From MPNP01 sp965116235 (GTDB taxonomy: Bacteria; Pseudomonadota; Alphaproteobacteria; Rhodobacterales; Rhodobacteraceae), in contig OZ220496.1 in the NCBI GenBank assembly GCA_965116235.1, forward strand, positions 2,790,001 through 2,854,000: a stretch of DNA of 64,000 bases, read 5' to 3'. Below the pieces are notes generated by a model. That model saw nothing but the letters and a program-made list of their open reading frames with translations. It was not told the DNA's origin and did not search any database. Of the stretch, positions 35,663 through 45,436 are shown piece by piece. The translations under genes were made by a program, and so were the position numbers. Every line of letters begins with the position of its first letter. Position 1 is the stretch's first letter.

Positions 35663-38660
35663 CGATCTGGGTTCTTTCCGGATCGTAAGCCACCGGATTC
35701 ACGATCTTTGCTTTGGTCAACTTGCCATCACAGTTAAAATTGATGACCTCCCCCATTCGTTCGGTTCCATTCTCGACCAGTCCCAAGGCGATCGGACGAT
35801 TCAGAATCGGCGAGAAGTAACTGGAGGTAACCCTTCCCTCCATCTGGGGGTGACCATATTCGGACAATGTGTCACTTTGTGCGTAGACACCATGAGGCAA
35901 AGGCTCCTTGTAGTTGAGCACTTCCAGGCCGACAAACTGCCATCTGTCGGATGCAGACAGGAACGTTCTTTGCTGCCCTCTCTTCCCGATAAAATCGGCC
36001 TTCTTTTTGGAGACGGCCCAATCGAGACCCAAATCTTGAGGTGTAACCGTCCCATCCGTTTCGTCCCCAATCATGATGAAGCCCTTCTCGGCGCGTAAAA
36101 CGTGAAGGGCTTCCGTTCCGTAAGGCTCAATCGAAAATTCCTTGCCGGCCTCAAGCAATTGCTCCCACAAACTAAGGCCCTGGCTGGCCTTTACTGCCAC
36201 CTCGAAGGACAGTTCACCGGAAAATGAAATTCGAAATATCCTGACCTTAAATTCGCTCAAAATCCCCTCTTGCCAGTTCATGAACGGAAAACTCTCACGG
36301 TCAAGGTCTGTACCTCCCACTTTTTCGAGAAGCTTTCGCGAATCTGGGCCTGCAATGCCGATCTGGACGTATTCTTCTGTCAAGTTGGCGACGTAAACCT
36401 CCCAATCCCACCACTCGCACTGAAGCCATTCTTCCATCCAGGCGTGTATGCTGTCAGCACCTCCCGTGGTCGTATGACACAAGAAGGTATCGTTGGTCAG
36501 ACAAGCCACGACACCATCATCCATCAAGAATCCGTTTTCGTCACACATCAAGCCATACCGGCATTTGCCAGGCTTCAGATTGCTCATCACGTTGGTGTAT
36601 ACCATGTCGAGAAAGCGTCCGGCATCCTTGCCCCGAACCAGCAATTTGCCGAGGGTCGAGGCGTCAATGATGCCGACCGAAGTTCGGACTCTCAGTGCTT
36701 CACGCTGGACCGCATTTTCAGTTTTTTCTCCTTCTTTCTGATAGCAGTAGGGACGACGCCAGTCAGCGACAGGCTCCCAGTAGGCACCATGGGCTTCATG
36801 CCAAGAATCCAGAGGAGTCTTGCGTGTGGGTTTGAACAGGTCACCAGTTGCCTCCCCAGCGACCGAGCCAAAAACGATGGGCGAATATGGCGGACGAAAC
36901 GTCGTGGTACCGACTTGTGGAATCGGCACGCCCAAGTGTCCAGCAACAAGAGCCAAGCCATTGACGTTTGAGGTTTTTCCCTGATCGGTTGCCATTCCTA
37001 GCGTCGTATAACGTTTGGTGTGTTCAATACTCTCGAACCCCTCCTGAATGGCCAACTCGACGTCCGAGACCTTAACATCGTTCTGGAAATCAACCCATGA
37101 CTTCCGCCTTTCGGACTTTGGCATGCCCTCCGGCACTAGCCATGCAGGCTTGATCGGTCCTGCAACCTCATCTCCATCAAGAGCTAAGGCCGCAATGTCA
37201 AAATTGCCAACCTTGGCGATTTTGCCAACCGCCTCGACGGTTTGCTTTTGGATTGCATGGTTCAGAAGATGCCCATTTGCCGAGCCAATCGGAAAAATCC
37301 TCTGCTCGCCCTCGGCATTGATCGGTGGGTTGTTCCAGTCGGGAACAAACATTGAATTCTCTTCGTCCCAGTTGAGCTTGCCCTGACAGTGAGACCAAAT
37401 ATGGACCGCTGGCGACCATCCGCCTGACATGGCAACTGCTTCACACTCAATACTGCCGAGAGATTTTCCTTCACCAACCTGCGAGCAGATGTCCACTCCT
37501 TTCACCGACCCTTGCCCCCTGACCTTGCCGATGCCCCGACAGGCGACGATTTTAACACCCCGCTTTCGGACAAGTTCTGGCAAAGAGCCCTTGATCTCAT
37601 TTCGAGCATCCAGAACAATTGGTACCGACAAGCCGGAGTCAACAAGCTTCAATGCTGTCCTGTAACCATCATCGTTGTTGGTGATGACGACCGTACGGTC
37701 ACCAGGAGTGACGGCGAACCTGTTGACATAGTCACGCACTGCGGAAGCCAGGCATACTCCCGGAATGTCGTTCCCAGCGAAACAGAGCGGTCTTTCGATG
37801 GCACCAGTGGCCATGAGAACTTTGGCCGCTCTTATCTTCCAAAGCCTCTTGGACAGAGCATTTGAGGGGTCACGGGCATATGAAAGAGTCTGTTCTGCAA
37901 TATAGAAGTCATGATCAAAGGCCCCGACGAGGGTTGTTCGGGTTCTGATTCTTACGGTTCCGGAACTGGACAGATCATCAACCAGCTTCTGGACCAGACC
38001 TGGCGAGTCTGAAGCATCAGGCTGTTCATGATCCAAGGCATACCGACCTCCAAGAAACGGCGTCTGCTCAACCAGCAGAATTTGCAACCCGGTAGTCGAG
38101 AGCATTTTAGCCGCCAACAGACCGGCAATACCACCTCCGACAATCAGGACGTCGACATGAACGTAAAAATGTTCATAAATGTCCGAATCTCGTGCTTTCG
38201 AAACCTGACCCAAACCTGCTGATTGCCGGATGGCCGGCTCATAAAGAACCTCCCAGCCCTTTTTGGGTGCGATAAAGGTCTTGTAGTAGAAACCGGCCGG
38301 AATAAAATTGGAAACAAGATTGGATACACTGCCCAAATCCATCTCCAGACTGGGCCAATGATTTTGGCTCTGAACGACCATTCCATCCCTGAGTTCAATC
38401 ATTGTGCCGACTTGGTTGGGTCTATGGCTCTTGCCATCGCCAATCATGAACAGGGCATTCGGCTCTTCAGGACCACAAGCCAAGAGACCACGTGGACGAT
38501 GATACTTGAAACTTCGGCCAACCAGTTGTTGTCCATTTGCCAGCAGAGCCGACGCTACGGTATCACCCTCGAACCCCTTGCAAACCTTTCCATTGAACCT
38601 GAAGGTCAAAGGTTTTGATCGGTTTATGTGCCGGCCACCTGACGAAAGTCGAACGCTCAT
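35655..38660 (-). CDS. soxA: Sarcosine oxidase subunit alpha
   Basis: The 1001-residue alpha subunit binds NAD and tetrahydrofolate and shapes the complex that demethylates sarcosine to glycine and 5,10-methylene-THF. Domains in order: a 2Fe-2S-ferredoxin-like N-terminal region with FRFNGKVCKGFEGDTVASAL (residues 19-38), the FAD/NAD-type Rossmann region VDVLIVGGGIAGLLAAKML (about 168-186), and a C-terminal aminomethyltransferase (GcvT) domain from about residue 610, with GIAGPDSRKLLEKVGG and RAEKGFIMIGDETDGTVTP. Length matches known SoxA proteins. soxD precedes it by 58 bases. Confidence 0.94.
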   Translation of the reverse strand: MSVRLSSGGRHINRSKPLTFRFNGKVCKGFEGDTVASALLANGQQLVGRSFKYHRPRGLLACGPEEPNALFMIGDGKSHRPNQVGTMIELRDGMVVQSQNHWPSLEMDLGSVSNLVSNFIPAGFYYKTFIAPKKGWEVLYEPAIRQSAGLGQVSKARDSDIYEHFYVHVDVLIVGGGIAGLLAAKMLSTTGLQILLVEQTPFLGGRYALDHEQPDASDSPGLVQKLVDDLSSSGTVRIRTRTTLVGAFDHDFYIAEQTLSYARDPSNALSKRLWKIRAAKVLMATGAIERPLCFAGNDIPGVCLASAVRDYVNRFAVTPGDRTVVITNNDDGYRTALKLVDSGLSVPIVLDARNEIKGSLPELVRKRGVKIVACRGIGKVRGQGSVKGVDICSQVGEGKSLGSIECEAVAMSGGWSPAVHIWSHCQGKLNWDEENSMFVPDWNNPPINAEGEQRIFPIGSANGHLLNHAIQKQTVEAVGKIAKVGNFDIAALALDGDEVAGPIKPAWLVPEGMPKSERRKSWVDFQNDVKVSDVELAIQEGFESIEHTKRYTTLGMATDQGKTSNVNGLALVAGHLGVPIPQVGTTTFRPPYSPIVFGSVAGEATGDLFKPTRKTPLDSWHEAHGAYWEPVADWRRPYCYQKEGEKTENAVQREALRVRTSVGIIDASTLGKLLVRGKDAGRFLDMVYTNVMSNLKPGKCRYGLMCDENGFLMDDGVVACLTNDTFLCHTTTGGADSIHAWMEEWLQCEWWDWEVYVANLTEEYVQIGIAGPDSRKLLEKVGGTDLDRESFPFMNWQEGILSEFKVRIFRISFSGELSFEVAVKASQGLSLWEQLLEAGKEFSIEPYGTEALHVLRAEKGFIMIGDETDGTVTPQDLGLDWAVSKKKADFIGKRGQQRTFLSASDRWQFVGLEVLNYKEPLPHGVYAQSDTLSEYGHPQMEGRVTSSYFSPILNRPIALGLVENGTERMGEVINFNCDGKLTKAKIVNPVAYDPERTQIDG

Positions 38661-38718
38661 CGGTCCATGTCCAAATTGGGCAATGCTTCTGCGATCAGGT
38701 TTTGAATCATTCGGTCAC

Positions 38719-39036
38719 CTACAACTCAAAATCCTGTCTTCGACTTCGAATGGCCTGAATTATCTGGGCCGGCGGCTTTACGGTCTGGGCCAGGTATGTA
38801 CCAAAAACCTCGATCGTGTTTGTACACCGGGCAACGTGAAACCACTTGCCGCATCCCATTGCATGCCTCCATCGCTCGAACAGGACACCCTTGGGATTTT
38901 CTCGCAAAAACAGATACTTTTCAAAATCGTCATCAGTGGATTCGGGCCCCATGCGAACAAGATGGGCTTCCCCATAATAGCTCAGCTCGGTTTCATCGGC
39001 TTCAACCCCGCAGTACGGACATTTCAGTTTCAGCAC
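38719..39036 (-). CDS. soxD: Sarcosine oxidase subunit delta
   Basis: The small zinc-binding delta subunit, 105 residues. The family pattern is clear: CPYCG near the N-terminus, then ERWRHAMGCGKWFHVARC with the remaining His and Cys ligands. It sits between soxB and soxA as in other heterotetrameric sarcosine oxidase operons. Confidence 0.93.
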   Translation of the reverse strand: MLKLKCPYCGVEADETELSYYGEAHLVRMGPESTDDDFEKYLFLRENPKGVLFERWRHAMGCGKWFHVARCTNTIEVFGTYLAQTVKPPAQIIQAIRSRRQDFEL

Positions 39037-39082
39037 GACATCCCCTCCTTTTCAAACTTCGACTTCTCTTGTCGCCCGACGT

Positions 39083-40330
39083 TCAGTGTGCCACTCCTGC
39101 AGCAACACTTTCATCAATGAAGCGACCTTCCTTGAATCGGTCAAGTGTAAATGCCGCTGCCAACGGTCCGGGTTCACCCTTGGCAAGCAAGTCGGCCATT
39201 GCCCAGCCTGAACCTGGTATGGACTTGAAGCCACCCGTACCCCAGCCGCAATTGATAAAGAGATTGCGGATCGGAGTTTTCGAAATGATCGGGGACCGGT
39301 CTCCGGTCATGTCAACAATGCCTCCCCATTGTCGCAGTATTTTCAATCGTGAGAAAACGGGGAACAATTCAACGAGTGCGCGGACAGTATTTTCAATATG
39401 GACAAAGGAACCGCGCTGTGTGTAGTTATTATAGCTGTCAGCACCGCCTCCAACAACAAGTTCACCCTTGTCCGACTGACTGACATAGCCGTGGACCGTG
39501 TTCGCCATGACGACAATGTCCAGACATGGCTTTATAGGTTCTGACACCAAAGCTTGCAGTGCAACGGATTCAATGGGCAAGCGAAAACCGGCCATCTCAG
39601 CCAGCAAACTTGAGTACCCGGCTACGACCATGCCAACCTTTCCAGCCATAATCGCTCCCCTGTTGGTTTGCAGGGCAATGTCCCCGTTCGCCGCAGGATC
39701 AATTCCTGTTACCTCACACTGCTGGATGATATCCATGCCCATGTCAGAACATGCCCTGGCATATCCCCACGCGACCGCATCATGTCTGGCGGTTCCTCCT
39801 CGGGGTTGCCACAAGGCTCCTAGGATCGGATAGCGCGGACCTTCGATATTGATAATGTTGCAGAGTTCGCGCACTCGCTGGGGAGTGATATATTCTGTTT
39901 TGACTCCCTGAATGATGTTGGCATTGTTGATCCGTTGGAATCCCCTAGCCTCATGGTGGGTTTGCGCAAGGCTCATGACACCCCGCGGGCTGAACATGAT
40001 GTTGTAGTTCAAATCCTGGCTTAGGGTTTCGTAGAGAGATCGGGACTTCTCGTATATCGCTGCCGATGAGTCCTGAAGATAATTGGATCGAATGATGGTC
40101 GTGTTTCGTCCGGTATTGCCACCCCCAAGCCATCCCTTCTCGACAATGGCAATATTCTTGATGTCATGATTTTTTCCAAGGTAATAGGCCGAAGCCAGCC
40201 CGTGGCCTCCAGCACCGACAATGACAACATCATATCGTTTCTTCAGTTCTGGCGACCGCCACGCTCGCTCCCAGCCCTGATGATAGTTCAGCGCCTCTTT
40301 CACCAATCCAAATGCGGAGTATCTTTTCAT
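39083..40330 (-). CDS. soxB: Sarcosine oxidase subunit beta
   Basis: The beta subunit holds the covalent FMN and the FAD that oxidise sarcosine. The 415-residue protein starts MKRYSAFGLVKEALNYHQGW, like other SoxB proteins, which favours ATG 40330 over 40345. The FAD-binding segment is YDVVIVGAGGHGLASAYYLG, followed by GNTGRNTTIIRSNY, with the conserved region around the His that links FMN. The C-terminal GWGTGGFKSIPGSGW closes the DAO fold. It heads the operon soxBDAG, and its start lies about 95 bases from repeat module B. Confidence 0.94.
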   Translation of the reverse strand: MKRYSAFGLVKEALNYHQGWERAWRSPELKKRYDVVIVGAGGHGLASAYYLGKNHDIKNIAIVEKGWLGGGNTGRNTTIIRSNYLQDSSAAIYEKSRSLYETLSQDLNYNIMFSPRGVMSLAQTHHEARGFQRINNANIIQGVKTEYITPQRVRELCNIINIEGPRYPILGALWQPRGGTARHDAVAWGYARACSDMGMDIIQQCEVTGIDPAANGDIALQTNRGAIMAGKVGMVVAGYSSLLAEMAGFRLPIESVALQALVSEPIKPCLDIVVMANTVHGYVSQSDKGELVVGGGADSYNNYTQRGSFVHIENTVRALVELFPVFSRLKILRQWGGIVDMTGDRSPIISKTPIRNLFINCGWGTGGFKSIPGSGWAMADLLAKGEPGPLAAAFTLDRFKEGRFIDESVAAGVAH

Positions 40331-40423
40331 CCTAACGTCATGCAACTTCTACCCGCCTCACAGCCCCGTACATGTAATGGAATTTCTGCGTATTGTTAGA
40401 ATGGTGCCGAGATATAAGCCTCG

Positions 40424-41160
40424 GCTTCCGAACCGATTTAAGCTTTTGTGATTGATCACAACCCATCACACGGGTCGATTTGAAAAGGTTTGATCTTCAT
40501 TTTTCTGCACACACTATCCATACACAGACAATTCCTCGTCAACAAGCACCAACACGGTCGTTTGCAATCATACGTGTGTTCATGCGTATCGCGACCATGC
40601 CGGATCATGACTCCCGGCCCACCATCAAGCAGCGAAAATCCGTTTGGGACAAAGATGCCCGGCAATTCCGCAAATCGCCTCTTGTCAATCGCAACCCGCC
40701 ACCGAGCGTCATCACCAACCTGAAAGCCGGCCGGCAAGGTCCGCTGCCTTGCGCTTGGAAGCCATCATTGCCCGGTTCGGCCGCATACCGGTTTGACGTT
40801 TTGCCGATCGGTTGCCGTGTCGTGCCATGTTGACCGAATACAACCCCGCCAGCGGCTGGGAGCATTGTAGCTGCGGCCATGGCGAAGACACCCACCCCTG
40901 CGGGAGCGTGTGTCCGCCTCCGGACTTCGGCGACCTCAGGGATATCCGGCAACGGCGGTACAGCGCTGTCACTTTTTGCCGTCATCCCAGCCCGGCACAT
41001 GACCCCATCCACCAACACGACCCAACAGGGCCACACATGGCGGGATGCGGGAATGCCGAAAAAGGCTCAACCCTTAGTGCAGTCGTGATCACTCGTGCGC
41101 CGTCCGAGGCTTTCCCCTGAGTAAGCCACAACACATCGTTGAAGCCGGGGTGTCGCAGGC
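40424..41160 (+). other. Conserved leader of module B, function unknown
   Basis: Counterpart of 25909-26637. Reading frames that are open in A are interrupted here by small indels, for example near 40740, where A has one extra base. Conservation without a maintained frame points to a long untranslated leader, a non-coding RNA or a shared decayed gene rather than a protein. Confidence 0.4.
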
Positions 41161-41215
41161 ATGCGACAGTTTGGAGAAAAATGAACCGGAGCGTCACAAA
41201 AGGGTTGCAAATCTT

Positions 41216-41224
41216 GGGGGGGGG
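41216..41224 (+). repeat. Poly-G run (9 G) upstream of autotransporter B
   Basis: Nine G lie 53 bases upstream of the first ATG of gene B. TTGCAA precedes and TTTAAT follows, with 16 bases between them, a possible promoter whose spacer length depends on the run. Copy A has 10 G and a 17-base spacer. A leader frame from ATG 41180 (preceded by GGAG) also crosses the run and ends at TAA 41229-41231 with 9 G. Confidence 0.8.
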
Positions 41225-41277
41225 CATTTAATGTCAACGAGTTCTATTTTCTATTTTTGGATAGCAAGACAGGAGTA

Positions 41278-44213
41278 ATGATGATGAAATTGACTTCACT
41301 TTGGGGCCGACGCGGCCATCCGGCCCCTGCCTGTGAACGCGTCGGGGGGGGGTAGATGACCTTGCGACCCGCCCCCGCGTCGGGTCGGCATTCAGGCTTG
41401 CGACGATTGGAGCGCTGCTTGTCGGGCTCGGGATGCTTGTCGCCTCGCCGCATCCCTCAGCGGCCCAAGGCACCTGCTCCGTAAGTGACGGGACGAATTC
41501 GGAAACGGTTCCGGATGGCAATCCGCCGGAGGTTACCAAGACCGGCCAGTACGACGAGCAACTTGATTGCAAGGGACTCGCCAACGGCCTGAAGCTGACG
41601 CTGGATGACTTCAAGGTCGGCACAAGCGACGACCCAGCTGATGAAAGAGGTCTTATCGTTAACGCGGATGGTGCCGAAGGCGACGATGTCACGGTCATGG
41701 GCAAAGTAGTCATCCATTCCGATAAGTCCGGCATAAACCTGTCACGGGACGGGACGGGATTGCTCAAGTTGCAGTTGGATCCGGAAAGCGAAATCAATAT
41801 CGCGTTGTCCGATGATGATGATGCGCGCATGAGAGGGAACAGTGGCATTTTTCTCGAGCACTCGGGGGAAGCCGATACGGCTCTTGATGGCGGCATCCAC
41901 CTCGTGTCGAGTGCCAAGATTGACGTGTCGAAGTCGCTGTACGTCGGCAAGGCAGGCATCGCTGTTAGGACCGGGGAAACAGAATCGGACACAGCCGAGG
42001 GCACGACGATACCGATCACGATCCATCTCAAGGGCGGTTTCATTCGTGCGGAGGACACTGACAGTAAGAAACAGTCGGGAAATGGCATCAGAGTCATTCA
42101 GTACGCCAAGGGCAAAGTCGACATCACGGTGGACCCGGGGGTGATGATCGGCATGGAAGGCAAATCCATCGGCCGGGCTGGCATTGATGCTACGATTTTT
42201 CCCAAGGGCGACGGCAACCTCGTGATCAAGCACTCAGGGCATATATACGCCGACGAGTATGGAATATATGCATCCTTAGCAGATCCTGGCGACACGCCAG
42301 CCGGGGGCGACATCACGATTGAGACGGGAGCGGACAGCGTGATTGACACAAGCGGGTATGGGATTGCGGCTTACCTTGAAGAAGACCGCACCGGGACCAT
42401 CAAGATCAACCACTATGGCAAGATCAAGGCGGGTGCCCAAGCGGGTATTCATGCGCAAGGTGACAAGGCCATATCGATCACGATGGAGGCGGGCAGCCGC
42501 ATCACGGCGACGGAGATTGGCCTTCGTGCCCTCGCTTACCTTGGCGCCACGGCCACGGTCGAGACCAAGGAAGGCAGCGTGATCACGGCGGACCATCATG
42601 GCGTTCAGGTTGACCAAAGAAGCCCGAAGCAAGGAGACCCGGCCATAACAAAGTTTACTGTCACCATCCGCGGCACGGTCATGGGTGGTGCCACCGAATA
42701 CGCCGGTGTGCACATCTTTAAGAGGGATCTGCCGCCGGATGGAACTCAGGGAGATTCTGGGTATTGGGCAGGAGATCCGACGCCGAGCGGAGTGGGCGGC
42801 ACGATCGTGATCGGTCCCCGGGCGCATGTGAGCAGTTTCCATGCCCAGCCCGATACTGAATCCGCGAAGAAGGTGGCCATCAAGGTGGATGCCGGTGCGA
42901 GCACCGCCACCGCTCCGGTGACCATCATCCTGGAAAAGGACGAGGCGGGTGTTGTGGGTCATGTTGAAGGCCAGATCCTGAACCTCGCGGCGACAGGAAA
43001 CAGCAAGGGAAAAACGGACGAACCACCCCGCTCGACACTCGAGTTCAAGGTGTCGGGAAGTAAGACGGCTCTGGAACCGGGTGCCCCCGATGCGATCATT
43101 TATCGTCGTGGCCAACGGATGGGCGTATATGAACAGGTGTTCAAGGCTAAGCTCGAGGAGCTTGACGATGATAAGGGTTACCAGTTCAAGGATGTTGCGT
43201 CGGCTCCGGTCTTGCGTCTGTACAGCCATCGGGCGCGTCTGTATGAGGTGGTGCCGTCGGTGCTTCTGGGTCTGGTGGAGCTGACGCCCTACAGCACGCG
43301 CATGGCCATGCCCCGCCGGAGCACCGGCAACGAGGAGGTCATGGTCGAGAGCAGCAAGGGGGAGCATGTGGCGGTGCCGGGTGCCCGCACGGGTGTCTGG
43401 GTGCGTCTGGCGGTTCGCGATGGGGAACGGATGGCCGATACATCGACGACCGCAACGGACTTCTGGCGTCAGTCTCTGGCGTGGGATGTGAAGCAGACCG
43501 GCTTTGAGGCGGGTCTGGAGGTGCCGACCGATGAGCGTCTGGTGCTGGGCGTGAGTGCCCACTACCGGCAGAGCGAGGCCACCGTCAGGAATGGTGGCAC
43601 CATGGAAGCGAGCGGCACCGGTGTGGGCGTGTCCCTGACCTGGACGGACGACAGCGGGCTGTATGTGGACGGCCAGTTGAGCTACACCCGGTTCTTTGAT
43701 ATCACGATGGTGTCGGCCAACGGTGCGGTTGGTGCGATCACCTCCACGGGTGGCGGCACCGGTCTGGCGTTCGGTGTGGAAGTCGGCCAGCCGATGAGCA
43801 TGGGGGGCATGACCGTGATTCCGCGTGGGGGTCTGTCCTGGTCATCGGTGGACATGGATGCCTTTGACGAACCGGCCAGGATCGATGGAGCCGGCCGGGT
43901 TGCTCCGGACAAGGAGCAGAGCGTTCAGGGTCGTGTGGGCGTGCTGGCTGAGCTGGGTTCCGGGGAGGCGGACGGTCGGCTGTATGCATCGCTGGATCTG
44001 GAGCATGAGTTCTCGTCCAAGCGTGCGGTGATGGTAGCCGGCACCCGGCTGACGACCGAGGTGAAGCCGACCTGGGTGCGTCTGGGCGTCGGCGGGGCGA
44101 TGTCTCTGGGCGGCCACGACACGACGCTACTGACGGGGGATGCCTTTTATGCGACGGCGGGGAGCGACAACACCGACTTTGGGGGTGGCGTGTCCCTGAC
44201 CTTCCGCTTCTGA
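41278..44213 (+). CDS. Autotransporter adhesin B, predicted phase-OFF (frame broken at a poly-G run)
   Basis: Three ATG codons at 41278, 41281 and 41284 follow an AGGAG and begin an extended signal peptide. After 25 codons the frame meets TAG at 41353, directly behind G9 (41344-41352). The rest of the protein is in the next frame, open from the run to 44213: a signal core TIGALLVGLGMLVASPHPS ending AAQ, a solenoid passenger (for example AISITMEAGSRITATEIGL), and a beta-barrel nearly identical to that of copy A, ending in LTFRF. With 10 G (or 7) the product would be about 978 residues. As written, only an internal start at 41433 (MLVASPHPSAAQ) could be used, which removes most of the signal peptide. 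So the gene is intact apart from run length. Confidence 0.85.
41344..41352 (+). repeat. Poly-G run (9 G) inside the autotransporter B coding region
   Basis: The run starts 66 bases after the ATG at 41278, between codons for E-R-V and V-D-D-L. In copy A the aligned residues after the run are also V-D-D-L, which shows the intended frame. With 9 G, GTC GGG GGG GGG is followed by TAG; with 10 G it would continue GTA GAT GAC. Confidence 0.87.
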
Positions 44214-44219
44214 TCGGGA

Positions 44220-44264
44220 GACGGAAGGCCGTCGGGTTGCGTAGCGATGCCGGTTGTCGGCATC
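44220..44264 (+). terminator. Twin hairpins after autotransporter B
   Basis: GACGG/CCGTC with loop AAGG (44220-44233) and GATGCCG/CGGCATC with loop GTTGT (44246-44264) lie just beyond the stop and match the hairpins after copy A. A GC-rich GGCCGGC repeat follows. No T run. Confidence 0.5.
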
Positions 44265-44877
44265 GGCGCAGGCCGGCGGCCGGCCCCCGTCAGGAGCGAT
44301 ACAGGATGAAACCGCACGTGACCTTCAGACGCGAGCCAGTGGACTCACCGGGTGTCAAAGGGCTGTCAACATCGCGCCGAGGCAACCTTGGACGGCCTCC
44401 GGTCGTGTCGCCTTCGCCGGCCGGGACATGGCCGATGAGACCGTCCGGTCCAACAAGCGACGGCCTCGTGGGGATCACGCTGTCGGAAACCTGAACACCG
44501 TGGATCGGAAGGTGCGGCGGGTCAATCATCATCGGGCTTGTCGTGGACGCATCCATGTTCGGCTGTGCCATGCGGACCCGATATGCCGAATGGCTCATGC
44601 GCACGACCGGGCAATCCCACCTGTTCCATGATGACGGCCTTCTGGCGTGATCATCGGTCGGGGCACCGGCGACCCCATTGTCCAAGCCCGACCCAAGGCG
44701 ACCACCTGGCATGAATCCGACAGACGGCCGTTTCTGCGCCTTGCCGAACTGACGTTGACACCGCCCCTGTTGCAGGAGCGGGCCTTGGAGCTTCTTGGCG
44801 TATGTATTGCCTAAAACCCGTTCAGCTTGACGTCATCCCAAAGTGAAGCTTGTACTTGTTCTGGCAAGGTTGCAAAA

Positions 44878-45436
44878 AAACCAGTTCCGGAAGTTCAGTG
44901 TAACGGTGGACAGGAATATTTAGTTCGGACGGGATTATATGCCTGATGGTCTACGGATTGCGTCTAAAATCAACGGACGACCCGGCTTGACGGAATTGGA
45001 CCGTACTTTACGTTCTTCAATATCTACCAAACAGGAGATCGGAGCAGTGAAATGCGTATGGAAGAGAGACAAACCAGTACGTCATCAGCACTGGGAACAC
45101 GTTAACCCTCCTCTTCAAATAATGTGCGAAATCCACTCCAAGCGCTCGTTTAAGTTGAGGCTACCTTACCGTTGTGATTGTTCCAATCCTTATTCGGAGA
45201 ATATGTCTGACCTGCTAGGTGCCTCTTCGTTTCTCAAGACAATCCAGTGTGGTCCGTACGAAAGCAACTCTGTCAGACTTTTAAGGTTGCAACCTTCAGT
45301 TCTTTAGCAATATACAGATATGTGATGCCTCAGGGTACGTTTGAGCGCAGGAGTTTGTTGGCACTGCTTACTTCATGTAGAGCACTCTGGCAATGGATAT
45401 TGGTAGTCGTCATGGATTCGGCTGAAGTGGACTGAT
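44878..45436. other. Intergenic region between module B and ccmI
   Basis: About 560 bases without a convincing gene. A 122-codon plus-strand frame (44939-45307) has no family resemblance, no ribosome binding site and odd composition; I do not call it. The ccmI start at 45437 lies at the right end. Confidence 0.35.

Larger units (their letters stand above)
40424..44877 (+). repeat. Autotransporter module B: second arm of the inverted repeat
   Basis: This plus-strand segment matches module A (21849-26637, minus strand) through leader, poly-G runs, autotransporter gene, hairpins and downstream flank. The two arms are separated by about 13.8 kb containing the catabolic genes. The downstream flanks are nearly identical over several hundred bases, whereas the passenger coding region differs in sequence and length (B is shorter). 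Confidence 0.88.

Noticed and set aside
42276..43562. A 428-codon minus-strand frame inside autotransporter B, and similar long antisense frames inside autotransporter A (for example 23143-23913)
   Set aside because: They are shadows of the GC-rich, repetitive autotransporter genes: rich in His, Arg and Pro, without recognisable domains, and lying opposite well-supported coding sequence.
44939..45307. A 122-codon frame upstream of ccmI
   Set aside because: No family resemblance, no ribosome binding site, and unusual residue composition; probably a chance frame.
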